Assembly: GCA_963846005.1 (NCBI GenBank)
Contig: CAWJUH010000001.1
Location: 434,001-498,000, forward strand
DNA length: 64,000 bases
DNA from: CAVSUR01 sp963846005
Lineage (GTDB): Bacteria > Actinomycetota > Actinomycetes > Streptosporangiales > Streptosporangiaceae
Reading direction: 5' to 3'
Under the pieces are notes generated by a model. It was not told where the DNA came from and searched no databases. It worked only from the letters and a program-made list of their open reading frames with translations. The translations under genes were made by a program, and so were the position numbers. Positions 1-13,706 of this stretch are shown here, piece by piece (the first letter of the stretch is position 1; each line of letters opens with the position of its first letter).

Positions 1-401
1 TCCGCGGCGGTCGACACCGGCCGCAGGCCGCGCTCGCGCAGCGCGACCCGCAGCCCGATGCCGCCGATGACCAGGACCGGCGCGCCCGCCGGAAGCCGGC
101 CCGCCAGCAGCCGCGCTGCGGCCTGGGCGGAGGTGACGATGTCGGCCGCGGAGGCGGTGACGCCGAGGCCGGTGAGCTGCGCCGCGATCGCCGACGGGGA
201 CCGGGACGCGTTGTTGGTCACGAAGGCCAGCCGCATCCCGGCCTCCCCGGCCTGGTCCAGCGCCTTCGCGGCGCCGGGCACCGGCGCGCCGCCGAGGTAG
301 ACCACCCCGTCGAGGTCGAGCAGGGCCGTGTCGTAGTGCTGGCACAGCGGCTGCGCGCACGCCTTCGGCACCGGGCCGGCCGCCGGGTCCGGCCCGCTCA
401 C
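1..401 (-). CDS. HAD-IIA family sugar/nitrophenyl phosphatase-like hydrolase (3' part outside window)
   Basis: The reading frame is open from a GTG at 401 to the window edge, so only the N-terminal ~133 residues are present. HAD motif I is seen as LLDLDGVVYLGG near residue 25-36, with the nucleophile Asp and the acid/base Asp two residues later. Motif II is seen as FVTNNASRS near residue 60. The DxDG-V-YLG form and the spacing are those of the NagD/4-nitrophenylphosphatase (HAD-IIA) subfamily, which hydrolyse small phosphate esters in the cytosol. The start overlaps the stop of the upstream TPR gene (GTGA), so the two are probably translated together. The substrate cannot be told from sequence. 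Confidence 0.85.
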   Translation of the reverse strand, partial: MSGPDPAAGPVPKACAQPLCQHYDTALLDLDGVVYLGGAPVPGAAKALDQAGEAGMRLAFVTNNASRSPSAIAAQLTGLGVTASAADIVTSAQAAARLLAGRLPAGAPVLVIGGIGLRVALRERGLRPVSTAA

Positions 402-898
402 TCGGCGGTTCCCCCGGCCAGGCGGCTGCGGGCCCGCAGCGTGGCCCGGACGCTGCGCAGCGCGTCGGTGTAGTGCCGCAGGTTCGGCCGCATCGCCGCG
501 GCGAGGGCGAGATGCTCGGCCGCGGCGCCCGGGTCGCCGGTCCGCGCCAGCGCCAGGCCGAGGCCGAACTGGGCGTAGTCGTCGCTCGGGCTGGCGTCGA
601 CGATGCGGCGGAAGTTCTCGGCCGCCGCGGCGTACCGGCCCGCGTCGAACTGCGCCCGGGCCAGGCCCTCCAGCACGCTGCGGGAGTGCGGCTCAGCGGC
701 GGCCGCCCGCTCCAGCAGCTGCGCGGCGGCGGCCGCGCTGCCGCGGCCGAGCAGCTCCATCCCGCGCCGGTACAGCGCGTAAGTCTCGGTCCCGGCCGCG
801 GTCTGCTCTGCCCACGGATCGGGGCGCTCCGCAGCCGGCCCGGCGCGAAGATCTTCGCCGGGCCGGGAATCGGGGCCGCCAGGAGATCCTTCTGTCAT
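398..898 (-). CDS. Tetratricopeptide repeat protein
   Basis: A 166-residue soluble protein. After a charged, proline-rich N-terminus of about 36 residues it holds roughly three TPR-like helical hairpins (about residues 38-70, 72-104 and 106-139) with the usual Gly/Ala/Tyr/Pro pattern, for example FDAGRYAAAAENFRRIVD and LGLALARTGDPGAAAEHL. TPR arrays are protein-binding scaffolds and no enzyme motif is seen. It is followed by the HAD phosphatase with a GTGA overlap. The ATG at 898 lies only 2 bp from the start codon of the divergent DUF1015 gene, so no room remains for a ribosome binding site in a 5' leader, and the message may be leaderless. Confidence 0.8.
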   Translation of the reverse strand: MTEGSPGGPDSRPGEDLRAGPAAERPDPWAEQTAAGTETYALYRRGMELLGRGSAAAAAQLLERAAAAEPHSRSVLEGLARAQFDAGRYAAAAENFRRIVDASPSDDYAQFGLGLALARTGDPGAAAEHLALAAAMRPNLRHYTDALRSVRATLRARSRLAGGTAE

Positions 899-900
899 AT

Positions 901-2325
901 GTGCAGATCCTTCCGTCCGGCCAGGCAGTTGCGGACCGCCGCGGCGCGGGCCTCGCGCTGGCCCCGTTCCGCGGCGTGCGCTATGCGCAAGACAGGGTGA
1001 GCGGGCTGGCTGAGGTCACCTCCCCACCGTACGACGTGATCGCCCAGGACAAGGAAAGCCAGTTGCTGGCCGCCGACCCGCACAACATCGTCCGGGTGAT
1101 CCTGCCCCGGCACGCGGCGGGCACGCCTGGCGGTCAGTACCGGGAGGCCGCGCGGGCGCTGGCCGACTGGCAGCGCGACGGCATCCTGGCCCGCGACCGC
1201 GAGCCGGCCCTGTATGTCTACGAGCAGGCCGCGCGGGGCCACGGCACGCCGGAGGACGGGACGCCGGGGGACGGGACCGAGCGGATCTTGCAGCGGGGCC
1301 TGATCGGCGCGCTGACGCTGGTGCCGCCGGAGGCGGGCGTGGTGCTTCCGCACGAGGACACCGCGCCGGGGCCGGTCGCGGACCGGCGCCAGCTGATGGA
1401 GGTCACCGGGGCCAACCTGGAGCCGATCTTCCTGCTCTACGACGGCTCGGCGGATCATGGCGCCGCCTGGCACCGCGGCACCGGGGACTCCGGCTGCGGG
1501 CAGGGCGGCAGCGCGGCGACCCGGATCGCCGACGCCGCCGCGGGCCGGGCGCCGCTATTCGACATCGCGACCAGCGACGGCCTGCGGCACCGGATGTGGG
1601 CGATCACCGACCGCGGCGAGCTGGACGCGATCGCCGCCGACCTGGCGCCGCGCCAGGCCCTGATCGCCGACGGGCACCACCGGTACGCGGCCTACCGGCA
1701 GATTCAGCAGCACCGCGACGCCGCCAGCGCCGGCCCGGGGCCGTGGGACCGCGGGCTGGCGCTGCTGGTCGACTCCGCGGCCTACCCGCCGCAGATCGCG
1801 GCGATCCACCGGGTCATTCCCGGCCTGCCGGCCGCCGCCGCGGCGGAGCAGGCCGCCGCTTCGTTCCGGGTGCGGCAGCTGCCCGGCGGCACCGCCGGCC
1901 TGCCGGCCGCGCTGGCCGAGCTGGCCAGGGCGGACCGGCTGGGCCCGGCGTTCCTGCTGGCTGGCGACGGCGCGGTGTTCCTGCTCACCGACCCGGATCC
2001 GGACCGGGCCGCCCGCGCCATGCCCGTGGGCCGGTCGGAGCGCTGGCAGGGCCTGGCGCCGGCCGTACTGCAGGAGCTGCTGATGCGCGCGACCTGGGGC
2101 GTGGCCGACACCGGCGAGCGGGTCCGGATCGTGCACGACGACGCCGCGGCGGCCGTGCGGGCCGCGCAGCAGGCGCCGGGCGGCACGGCCGTGATCAGCT
2201 GCCCGGTCCCGGCCAGCGACATCTACGCGGTGGCGGCGCTCGGCGAGCGGGTGCCGCGCAAGTCCACCTCCTTCTCGCCCAAGCCGCGTACCGGGCTGGT
2301 CATCCGCACGTTCGCTGAGAGCTGA
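901..2325 (+). CDS. DUF1015 family protein
   Basis: A 474-residue cytosolic protein with the hallmarks of the DUF1015 family: an N-terminal PFRGVRY...SPPYDVI block (about residues 23-48), a central DGHHRYAAY motif (about residue 257) and the C-terminal TSFSPKPRTGLVIR ending. Length is normal for the family. Its biochemical function is not settled and I make no claim. It is commonly found beside the HAD and TPR genes in actinobacteria, as here. The GTG at 901 is the only start upstream of the conserved block and lies 2 bp from the divergent TPR start. No Shine-Dalgarno sequence is visible, so a leaderless transcript is likely. Confidence 0.85.
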   Translation: MQILPSGQAVADRRGAGLALAPFRGVRYAQDRVSGLAEVTSPPYDVIAQDKESQLLAADPHNIVRVILPRHAAGTPGGQYREAARALADWQRDGILARDREPALYVYEQAARGHGTPEDGTPGDGTERILQRGLIGALTLVPPEAGVVLPHEDTAPGPVADRRQLMEVTGANLEPIFLLYDGSADHGAAWHRGTGDSGCGQGGSAATRIADAAAGRAPLFDIATSDGLRHRMWAITDRGELDAIAADLAPRQALIADGHHRYAAYRQIQQHRDAASAGPGPWDRGLALLVDSAAYPPQIAAIHRVIPGLPAAAAAEQAAASFRVRQLPGGTAGLPAALAELARADRLGPAFLLAGDGAVFLLTDPDPDRAARAMPVGRSERWQGLAPAVLQELLMRATWGVADTGERVRIVHDDAAAAVRAAQQAPGGTAVISCPVPASDIYAVAALGERVPRKSTSFSPKPRTGLVIRTFAES

Positions 2326-2447
2326 ACCGGGCGAGCTGGCCCGGTGGAGGCAAGCGGGCTCTGCGGCGGCCAGCGAGCCGCGCGGAGGGCGCCAGCCGCG
2401 GGCGAACCGGCTGGTGACGCCGGAGGCGCGGCTGAGACGATGCTGCG

Positions 2448-3410
2448 ATGGACCATGTTGAGCCCGGCGCGGCCGGCGTCATCACGCCGGTCGGCCACGA
2501 GGTGTACCAGATCGACACCCGGCTGGCCGGCTATCACGGCATCACCGCCAGCTACCTGATCCGCGGCGAGCGGCCGTGCCTGGTGGAGACCGGGGCCGCG
2601 CCGTCGGCCGGGATGGTGCGGGACGCGCTGGCCGAGCTGGGCATCGGGCCGGGCGACCTGGCCACCGTGGTGGTCACCCACATCCATCTCGACCACGCGG
2701 GCGGCGCCGGCGACATCGCGGGCATGTTCCCCCGGGCCGAGATCGTGGTGCACGAACGCGGGGCCCGGCACCTGGCCGACCCCAGCCGGCTGATGGCCAG
2801 CGCGCGGATGGTCTACGGCGACGAGCTGGACGGCCTGTTCGGCCAGCTCGCGCCCACCCCGGCCGGCCGGATCCGGGCGGTGGCGCAGACCGGCTCGGTC
2901 GATCTCGGCGGCGGCCGGCGGCTGGAGAGCCACTACTCCCCCGGGCACGCCAAGCACCACGTCGGCCTGGTCGACTCGGAGTCCGGCGACCTGTACGTCG
3001 GGGACGCGGCCGGGATCTACCTGCAGGAGACCGGGGACATGCGCCCGGCCACCCCGCCGCCGGATTTCGACCTGGAGGTGGCCCTGGCTTCGCTGCGGAT
3101 GTTCGGAACGCTGCAGCCGGCGCGGCTGCTGTTCAGCCACTTCGGGCCGGTCACCGCGATTTCCGAATCGCTGGAGCGGGCCGCGGCCGAGATCACCCTG
3201 TGGGTGGAGGAGACCCGCCGCGCCCGCGGCGCCGGGCTGGACCTGGACCACGCGGCCGCGCTGGTGGCCGAGCGGACCCGGCAGCGCTACGCGGCGATGG
3301 CCGAGGGCGCGGATCCCGTGGACGCCGCGAAGCTCGAGCGGATCAGCGGGACCGCGGCCAACGTGGCCGGCATCTGGCACTGGATGGACCGGGACGGCCC
3401 CGCCCGCTAG
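2448..3410 (+). CDS. Metallo-beta-lactamase fold hydrolase
   Basis: A 320-residue MBL-fold protein. The first metal motif HxHxDH is clear as THIHLDHAGG (about residues 76-85). Further ligands fit SPGHAKHH (about residue 165) and the Asp of YVGDAAG (about residue 184), and a C-terminal SHFGP (about residue 227) supplies the last His. A two-metal hydrolytic centre is therefore complete. The C-terminal ~80 residues are helical and family specific. It stands alone on the plus strand after DUF1015. The substrate is unknown; thioester, lactone or phosphoester hydrolysis are all possible for this superfamily. Confidence 0.85.
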   Translation: MDHVEPGAAGVITPVGHEVYQIDTRLAGYHGITASYLIRGERPCLVETGAAPSAGMVRDALAELGIGPGDLATVVVTHIHLDHAGGAGDIAGMFPRAEIVVHERGARHLADPSRLMASARMVYGDELDGLFGQLAPTPAGRIRAVAQTGSVDLGGGRRLESHYSPGHAKHHVGLVDSESGDLYVGDAAGIYLQETGDMRPATPPPDFDLEVALASLRMFGTLQPARLLFSHFGPVTAISESLERAAAEITLWVEETRRARGAGLDLDHAAALVAERTRQRYAAMAEGADPVDAAKLERISGTAANVAGIWHWMDRDGPAR

Positions 3411-3482
3411 CCCGCGGCCGGCGCTGCCGGCGTGGTTCGCGGGCGAGTTCCGGTCGTACGATGAGTACGGCAAGGAGCTGCC

Positions 3483-3725
3483 ATGAAACTCGCCGCACGC
3501 ATCCTCATCGCCCGCGCCCGGGCCGCCAACCGCAAGGCCGCGCGCCAGCGCTACAAGCAGCTGTGCGCCGAACTGGCGGACTACGCCACTCCCGCGGAGC
3601 GCCGCGACCTCGAGGCCGCGCTGGACCGCTGCCCGGATCCGGCGGCGCGGGAGGTGCGCGACATCCTGGCCAGCCAGGCGCTGAAAGCCGAGCGCCCGCG
3701 GTGGGGCGCGATCGCCGGCCGGTAG
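3483..3725 (+). CDS. Small uncharacterised basic helical protein (80 aa)
   Basis: I do not recognise this family. The 80-residue product is strongly helical and rich in Arg, Ala and Lys: an N-terminal basic helix (residues 1-25), an acidic/amphipathic middle (26-60, with AELADYATPAERRDLEAALD) and a basic tail. No signal peptide, membrane segment or metal motif is seen. An AAGGAG-type ribosome binding site ends about 5 bases before the ATG, and codon use matches the neighbours, which supports a real gene. It sits 72 bp after the MBL gene and 44 bp before the nucleotidyltransferase, on the same strand. Confidence 0.65.
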   Translation: MKLAARILIARARAANRKAARQRYKQLCAELADYATPAERRDLEAALDRCPDPAAREVRDILASQALKAERPRWGAIAGR

Positions 3726-3769
3726 GCCGGATCCCGCCGCCGGGCATCACCAGCCCTTAGGCTGGCAGG

Positions 3770-4504
3770 GTGACCGTGGTGCCCCGGGCCGTCGGCCATC
3801 TTGCCGGACGACTGGACGGCCTTGGCTGGGTGACCGATCTGCTGGTAGCCGGTTCCCTGGCCACCGGGGACTACGTCCCCGGCGTCAGTGATCTCGACCT
3901 GGTGGCCCTGACGGAGGGGCCGGCCTGCCCGGCACGGCAGGAGATCCTGACCGGCCTGCACCGCGAGCTTGACCAAGGGGCCGCCCGGGGACTGGACCTG
4001 GGCTGTGTGTACGTCGATGCGGGCAGGCTGGCCGACCTCGGGGCGCTGCACCCGATGTGGACCCACGGCTCGCTGGTCCAGCGCAGGCTGTCGGGAGTAA
4101 CCCGCGCCGAGCTCGTCCGGCACGGCTTCGCCGTCCTGGGCCGGCCGCCCGCCGATGTGCTGCCGGAGATGACCGACGATGATGTCCGCCGCGCCGCGCG
4201 CGCGGAGTTGTGCGGGTACTGGGCGCACGCCTCGCGCCGGCCGCTGTGGTGGCTGAACCCGGTGATCGCGGACCTGGGGCTGACGTCGATGGCACGCGGC
4301 CGGCACGCGCTGCAGACAGGCCAGTTGCTGACCAAGACGCAGGCGATAGAGCAGGCCGCTGCGCCCGCCTGGCTAAAAGACCAGCTTCGTGCCCGGCGGC
4401 AGGGCCGGCGGGTGGCGTCGCCGCGGGCCCGGACCGCGCTGATCGCGTGGCGGGATGCACGACGCACCGTGACCGGCGCATGCCGTCTAGCCCGTGCCCG
4501 CTAG
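3770..4504 (+). CDS. Nucleotidyltransferase-domain protein, aminoglycoside adenylyltransferase (AadA)-like
   Basis: A 244-residue protein of the DNA polymerase beta nucleotidyltransferase superfamily. The signature GS-x(n)-DxD is visible as VAGSLATGDYVPGVSDLDLV (about residues 26-45), giving the two Asp metal ligands. A third acidic residue is expected near LGCVYVDAG (about residue 80). The all-helical C-terminal half, with a WHASR/RPLWWLNPVIADL-like stretch, resembles AadA/DUF4111-type proteins. It could adenylylate an aminoglycoside or another small molecule, but chromosomal paralogues often have unknown targets, so resistance is only a possibility. The start is a GTG at 3770. It converges with the TPR gene ending at 4571. 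Confidence 0.7.
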   Translation: MTVVPRAVGHLAGRLDGLGWVTDLLVAGSLATGDYVPGVSDLDLVALTEGPACPARQEILTGLHRELDQGAARGLDLGCVYVDAGRLADLGALHPMWTHGSLVQRRLSGVTRAELVRHGFAVLGRPPADVLPEMTDDDVRRAARAELCGYWAHASRRPLWWLNPVIADLGLTSMARGRHALQTGQLLTKTQAIEQAAAPAWLKDQLRARRQGRRVASPRARTALIAWRDARRTVTGACRLARAR

Positions 4505-4570
4505 GGCCGGCGCCTGAACGCGCCGACTATTACCTGCGGACTGCCAGCCGGCCTGGATGGCACGCCGTCG

Positions 4571-6517
4571 TCAGGGTGTCTCCTCCTCCTGGACGATCTC
4601 CGCCGGAGCCTGGCCAGCGGTGATTTGCTCTTCCGTCACCGGGCCGTCCCCCGCCGTCTCGAGATCGTCAAATTCGACCACGTCCAGTTCGTCGAAGCGG
4701 CCGGCGGCGTCGGTCTCGCCGGACTGGTCGGCGGCCGCGGCGCGGGCGAACCAGTCGAGGGCGTCGTCCTCCCGGCCCGCGTCCAGCAGCGCGTCGGCGT
4801 AGGCGTAGTACAGCCGGGCCAAGCCCGGCCGGATCCGCCCGCCGGTCAGCTCGGGCACCTGGAGCGCCACCACGGCGGCGTCCGGCAGCCCCTGGTCCCG
4901 GCGGATGCCGGATTCCACGATGCGCAGCTCCAGCTGGGTATCGCGGTCGGCCTGCCGGGCCTCCGGGCCGTTGACCAGGTCGAGGGCCCGGTCCAGCCGG
5001 CCGAGGCCCCGCTCGCAGTCGGCCATCATCGGCAGGTAGCTGAGCCGTCCGGTCAGCCGCCGCGCAGCACGCAGCTCGGCCAGCGCGTCGCTCCACCGGC
5101 CGGCCCGGTATGCAGCGATCCCGGCGGTTTCGCGCACCACGCCGACCCGGGCGGCCAGGCGGCGGGCCGCCTCGGCGTACCGGTAGGCCCGCCCGGGATC
5201 CTCTTCGGTCCCGGCCGCCACCAGCAGCCGGGCCACCGCCTCGGCCAGGTCCCCGGGCAGGGTCCGCAACTCGGCCCGGGCCTGCGGATCGAGCTGGTCC
5301 GCGGTGATCTCGGCGGGTACCTCGACCCGGGGCGGAGAACTGACTGCTGGCCCGCTGGGGGACGACGGCCGGCCGCCGTCGCCCGGACGGCCGGCCCGCG
5401 GCGCGCCGCCGCGCGCAGGCGGGCCGGTCCGGCGGGTGAACGGCCGGTCCGTGCCCGCCGGGCTCTCGGCCCGCCGGGCAGACCGGGGCCGCCCAGCGCC
5501 TGGTCCTGCGTCCCGCCGGTCATCGCCGGGCCGGTCCCAGCTTCGGCTGCGCCAGCTGCCGGCCGGATCGCTGCGCCCGCTAGTCCTGTTATCGCCGCGG
5601 CGGCTCGGCCGCTCTCCGCTCTCCGTACGGCTCGCGCTAGCCGGGCCACGTTCGCCGGCCCGGCCGCGCGCGTCGCGCCCGCCGGACCCGTCGGCCTGGT
5701 CCGCCCGGCCGCTCTTGGCACCGGAATCACGAGCGCCATAATCACGCCGGCCAGCATCGCCAGCGCCGTATTCGCGGCGGTCGGCCCCGCGGCCAGAACG
5801 GTCATCGCGAGCGCCCGAAGAGCGGGCAGGCGCGCGGTCGCGGGCGCCGCGGCGGTAATCCCGGCCGGCCGGGCCATTCGCGCTGCGCGGCCCAGCCGGA
5901 GCACCGGCCTGGCGGGAAGCGCTCGAGGCGCCACCGCGGCCAGATCCCTCCTGCGAGCCTGCCGCCGCGTCTCGGCCCGCTGCGCCACGGCCCGCCGCGC
6001 CACGGCCCGCCGCGTCTCGGCCCGCCGCGTCTCGGCCCGCCGCGTCTCGGCCCGCCGCAGCACGGCGCGCGTTACCGCGAGCCGGGGTGTCGCGGCCAGT
6101 CCCGCCAGGCCGAGTCGCGCGTGCACCGGTCCTGCCGCCGGGGTCAGCCCCGCCCGGGGCGGCCGCGCCAGCGCCCGGCCGGCCGGCCGTCCTGCCGCGC
6201 GGTCCCGTCCTGGGACCAGTTGCCCCGGCCGACCGCGCGCTGCCGCCTACCGCGTCCGCATCCCGGCCGCCTGCCCGGGCTCTGCTGTCACCGGCTGCGC
6301 CCGGCTGGCCTGCTCTCTTGGCCGCAGTACCGGGCCGGGATCCGTCGGCCGCATCCGGCCGGGACCTGCCAGCCGCGGCCCGGCCGCCCCGATCACCCTG
6401 ACGGCCTTGACGACCGCCTTGACCCGCTCCGCCGGACCGGCGACTACCGGAAGCGCTGCCGGACCGGCGACTACCGGAAGCGCTGCCGCCGCGTGTGCCG
6501 TCGGCCTTGTCGGCCAT
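4571..6517 (-). CDS. Arg/Gly-rich protein with C-terminal TPR domain
   Basis: A 648-residue protein in two parts. Residues 1 to about 400 are a low-complexity, probably disordered region built of Arg, Gly, Ala, Asp and Ser, with RG/RGG-type stretches and a 15-bp minisatellite. Residues ~410-600 are a helical TPR-like domain (PGRAYRYAEAARRLAARVG, AAYRAGRWSDALAELRAARR, DALLDAGREDDALDWFARAA). The last ~45 residues are acidic. Disordered basic RG regions often bind RNA, but this is inference. The ATG at 6517 is chosen because AGGAGG lies 8 bases upstream; an in-frame ATG further up lacks a better site. It lies just downstream of the rrn terminator, as is usual in actinobacteria. Confidence 0.8.
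   Translation of the reverse strand: MADKADGTRGGSASGSRRSGSASGSRRSGGAGQGGRQGRQGDRGGRAAAGRSRPDAADGSRPGTAAKRAGQPGAAGDSRARAGGRDADAVGGSARSAGATGPRTGPRGRTAGRPGAGAAAPGGADPGGRTGARATRPGGTGRDTPARGNARRAAAGRDAAGRDAAGRDAAGRGAAGRGAAGRDAAAGSQEGSGRGGASSASRQAGAPAGPRSANGPAGRDYRRGARDRAPARSSGARDDRSGRGADRREYGAGDAGRRDYGARDSGAKSGRADQADGSGGRDARGRAGERGPASASRTESGERPSRRGDNRTSGRSDPAGSWRSRSWDRPGDDRRDAGPGAGRPRSARRAESPAGTDRPFTRRTGPPARGGAPRAGRPGDGGRPSSPSGPAVSSPPRVEVPAEITADQLDPQARAELRTLPGDLAEAVARLLVAAGTEEDPGRAYRYAEAARRLAARVGVVRETAGIAAYRAGRWSDALAELRAARRLTGRLSYLPMMADCERGLGRLDRALDLVNGPEARQADRDTQLELRIVESGIRRDQGLPDAAVVALQVPELTGGRIRPGLARLYYAYADALLDAGREDDALDWFARAAAADQSGETDAAGRFDELDVVEFDDLETAGDGPVTEEQITAGQAPAEIVQEEETP
5966..6065 (-). 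repeat. 15-bp in-frame minisatellite in the RG-rich TPR gene
   Basis: About seven imperfect copies of a 15-bp unit (plus-strand form like CGCGTCTCGGCCCGC) encode repeats of GRDAA/GRGAA. The unit is a multiple of three, so copy number can change without breaking the frame. Confidence 0.8.
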
Positions 6518-6574
6518 TCCGGCATCCTCCTGTCTGTTCATTCCGCGCCGCGCCCGGAATACCACATGCCAAAA

Positions 6575-6614
6575 CATCGAGGGCCGCTACCTTGCCCGGT
6601 AGCGGCCCTCGATG
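6575..6614 (-). terminator. Rho-independent terminator of the rRNA operon
   Basis: A perfect inverted repeat with 17-bp arms (6575-6591 and 6598-6614) and a 6-nt loop. Read on the minus strand it follows the 5S gene by 7 bases and is followed by TTTT. It ends rrn transcription before the RG-rich TPR gene. Confidence 0.92.
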
Positions 6615-6621
6615 GAAGATG

Positions 6622-6739
6622 TCCGGCGGCGTCCTACTCTCCCACGCGGTCCCCCGCGCAGTACCATCGGCGCTGAAGGGCTTAACTTCCGGGTTCGGAA
6701 TGGGACCGGGTGTTTCCCCTTCGCCATGGCCACCGAAAC
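6622..6739 (-). rRNA. rrf: 5S ribosomal RNA
   Basis: The minus strand reads GTTTCGGTGGCCATGGCG at its 5' end and contains the conserved CCCATTCCGAACCCGGAAG loop. The 5' and 3' ends pair over about 9 bases as expected for helix I. The gene is about 118 nt. It lies about 120 nt after the 23S gene and before a strong terminator. Ends are estimated to within a few bases. Confidence 0.95.
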
Positions 6740-6857
6740 ACTATGGAGGTGTCAAACCCCGCTGCCACCGGCTTGCGCCGGATCCAGCGAGGCCGACCGC
6801 ACCTCGGGAACCGCACAGTGGACGCGAAACATCATGCTCAGGAACTGAGCGAAGTAG

Positions 6858-11920
<5,063 letters not shown>

Positions 11921-12108
11921 TGTCTATATGCAAACCGCAGCTCAGCCCGGAGGCCGAACGCGCGGCGTGCTGACTTCAGGAGTGCCTCCGCGACCCGGGC
12001 AAGCCCGGTCCGCAGCGGCGATCTTGGCAAAACCGTCAGTGAGCTGCACCGTTACCGGCCCAGCCCCATTGACAGGGTTTGTGCATGTGCACTGGCTTTT
12101 AGCACGCT

Positions 12109-12128
12109 GTTGAGTTCTCAAGGTACGG
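12109..12128 (-). promoter_or_regulatory. boxA-like antitermination/processing element in the rrn leader
   Basis: The minus strand reads CCGTACCTTGAGAACTCAAC, followed by AGCGTGCTAAAAGCC. The first 16 bases are repeated in the 16S-23S spacer (10084-10099). The position between the rrn promoter and 16S, and the repetition, fit the actinobacterial boxA/nut region. Confidence 0.6.
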
Positions 12129-12178
12129 ACGCACACCGTCAGAGACCCTTCCGGGTCCTCGTCGGGGGCAACCCTGCT

Positions 12179-12207
12179 AACTTACCGGACAACCCTGAGG
12201 CTGTCAA
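12179..12207 (-). promoter_or_regulatory. rRNA operon promoter
   Basis: On the minus strand TTGACA (12207-12202), a 17-bp spacer and TAAGTT (12184-12179) form a near-consensus housekeeping sigma promoter. The expected start is about 12172, giving a leader of ~250 nt before 16S. The rest of the 11921-12425 gap, which is the rrn leader plus the tyrS downstream region, shows no gene. Confidence 0.82.
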
Positions 12208-12425
12208 GCGAGCTAGCGTTCTTACTTCTCGGGCTTGCTTCTTGCTTCCGGTTACCTAGGATACCCGCGCGGCTGACTACCCGAAGCGGGTTTTTCTCAG
12301 CTACCGGATCGTCCTGCCGGATCCCCGGAGCGGCCCGCCTTCCGGCGCTGCCCGCTCGGGACAAGACGCAACATTAGCAGCCGGCACCATTGCGTCAAAT
12401 CGGCCCCGCCGTCTCCCCCGGGGCC

Positions 12426-13706
12426 TCAGTGACCGCCCAGGTCAACGCCCCCGACCGCGCGCCGGCCCCGGCGCAGCACCAGGAACCGGCCGCGCAGCAG
12501 GTCGGCTGCGGCGGGCACGGCGTCCTGCTGCGTGACCCGCGCGTTGTTGAGGTAGGCCCCGCCCTCGGCGATGGCCCGGCGGGCCGCGGACTTGCTGGGC
12601 ACCAGCCCGGCCGCGGCCAGCAGGTCGGCCACCGGCGGCAGCTGGTCCGGGCCGCCGCTGACCTGCGCCCGCGGTACCTCCGCCAGCGCCGCGGCGAGCG
12701 TCGGCTCGTCCAGCTCGCGCAGGTCACCCTGGCCGAACAGGGCCCTGCTGGCCGCCTGGACCATCGCCAGCTGAGCCGGCCCGTGTACCAGTTCGGTCAC
12801 ATCTTCAGCCAGGGCCCGCTGGGCGGCCCGGGCCGCGGGCTGCTCGGACGTCTGGCGCTCCAGCGCCTCGATCTCCGCCCGCTCGCGGAAGGTGAACACC
12901 CGCAGCAGCGACGCCACTTCGGCATCGGCCCGGTTGAGCCAGAACTGGTAGAACGCGTACGGCGTCATCAGGTCCGCGCTGATCCAGATCGCGCCGCCCT
13001 CGGACTTGCCGTACTTGGTGCCGTCCGGCTTGGTGATCAGCGGGGTGGCCAGCGCGTGCACGGTGTCGCCGCTGACCCGCCTGATCAGGTCCACCCCGGA
13101 CACCAGGTTCCCCCACTGGTCGCTGCCGCCGAGCTGGAGATCGCAGTCATGCCGCCGGTGCAACTCCAGGAAGTCGTTGGCCTGCAAGACCTGGTAGCTG
13201 AACTCGGTGAAGCTGATGCCGCTGGTCTCCAGCCGGGCCTTGACCACCTCGCGCGACAGCATCTGGTTGACCGGGAAGTGCTTGCCGATGTCGCGCAGGA
13301 AATCGAGGGTGAGCAGGTCGCCGGTCCAGTCCAGGTTGCTGACCACCAGCGCGCCGGCCGGGCCGGAGCTGAAGTCGAGGAACCGGCCGATCTCGGCGCC
13401 GATCCGCCGCACCCATTCCGCCACCACCTCGCGCGGGTTGAGCACCCGCTCCGCGGACTTGCCGCTCGGGTCGCCGATCAGCCCGGTGGCCCCGCCGACC
13501 AGGCCGATCGGCCGGTGCCCGGCCTGCTGCAACCGCCGCATGGTGAGCAGCAGCACGAGGTGCCCGATATGCAGCCCGGGACCGGTGGGATCGAAGCCGG
13601 CGTAGAACGTCAGCGGGCCGGCGTCGAGGGCCTTGCGCAGGTGGTCCAGGTCGGTGGACACCGCGATGAGGCCGCGCCAGCTCAGCTCGTCGATGATGTC
13701 GGTCAC
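12426..13706 (-). CDS. tyrS: Tyrosyl-tRNA synthetase
   Basis: A 426-residue class I aminoacyl-tRNA synthetase that charges tRNA-Tyr in the cytosol. The HIGH motif is LHIGHL (about residue 46) after the FYAGFDPTGPGLH block. The KMSKS equivalent is KYGKSEGG (about residue 230). The GGSDQWGN substrate motif is present. The C-terminal ~65 residues form an S4 RNA-binding domain (SKSAARRAIAEGGAYLNN). Length is normal for the bacterial TyrRS family. The GTG start overlaps the mpg stop as GTGA, so translation is coupled. It lies directly upstream of the rrn operon, a common actinobacterial arrangement. Confidence 0.95.
   Translation of the reverse strand: MTDIIDELSWRGLIAVSTDLDHLRKALDAGPLTFYAGFDPTGPGLHIGHLVLLLTMRRLQQAGHRPIGLVGGATGLIGDPSGKSAERVLNPREVVAEWVRRIGAEIGRFLDFSSGPAGALVVSNLDWTGDLLTLDFLRDIGKHFPVNQMLSREVVKARLETSGISFTEFSYQVLQANDFLELHRRHDCDLQLGGSDQWGNLVSGVDLIRRVSGDTVHALATPLITKPDGTKYGKSEGGAIWISADLMTPYAFYQFWLNRADAEVASLLRVFTFRERAEIEALERQTSEQPAARAAQRALAEDVTELVHGPAQLAMVQAASRALFGQGDLRELDEPTLAAALAEVPRAQVSGGPDQLPPVADLLAAAGLVPSKSAARRAIAEGGAYLNNARVTQQDAVPAAADLLRGRFLVLRRGRRAVGGVDLGGH

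Noticed and set aside
4625..6676. 683-codon plus-strand ORF opposite the RG-rich TPR gene
   Set aside because: It is a GC-driven shadow: no domain, and it runs through the rrn terminator and into 5S. The minus-strand frame has a ribosome binding site and a TPR domain.
12279..12295. Short hairpin ACCCG-AAG-CGGGT followed by TTTT on the plus strand
   Set aside because: It looks like a terminator, but no plus-strand gene lies upstream and the stem is only 5 bp. On the minus strand it has no U-run after it.
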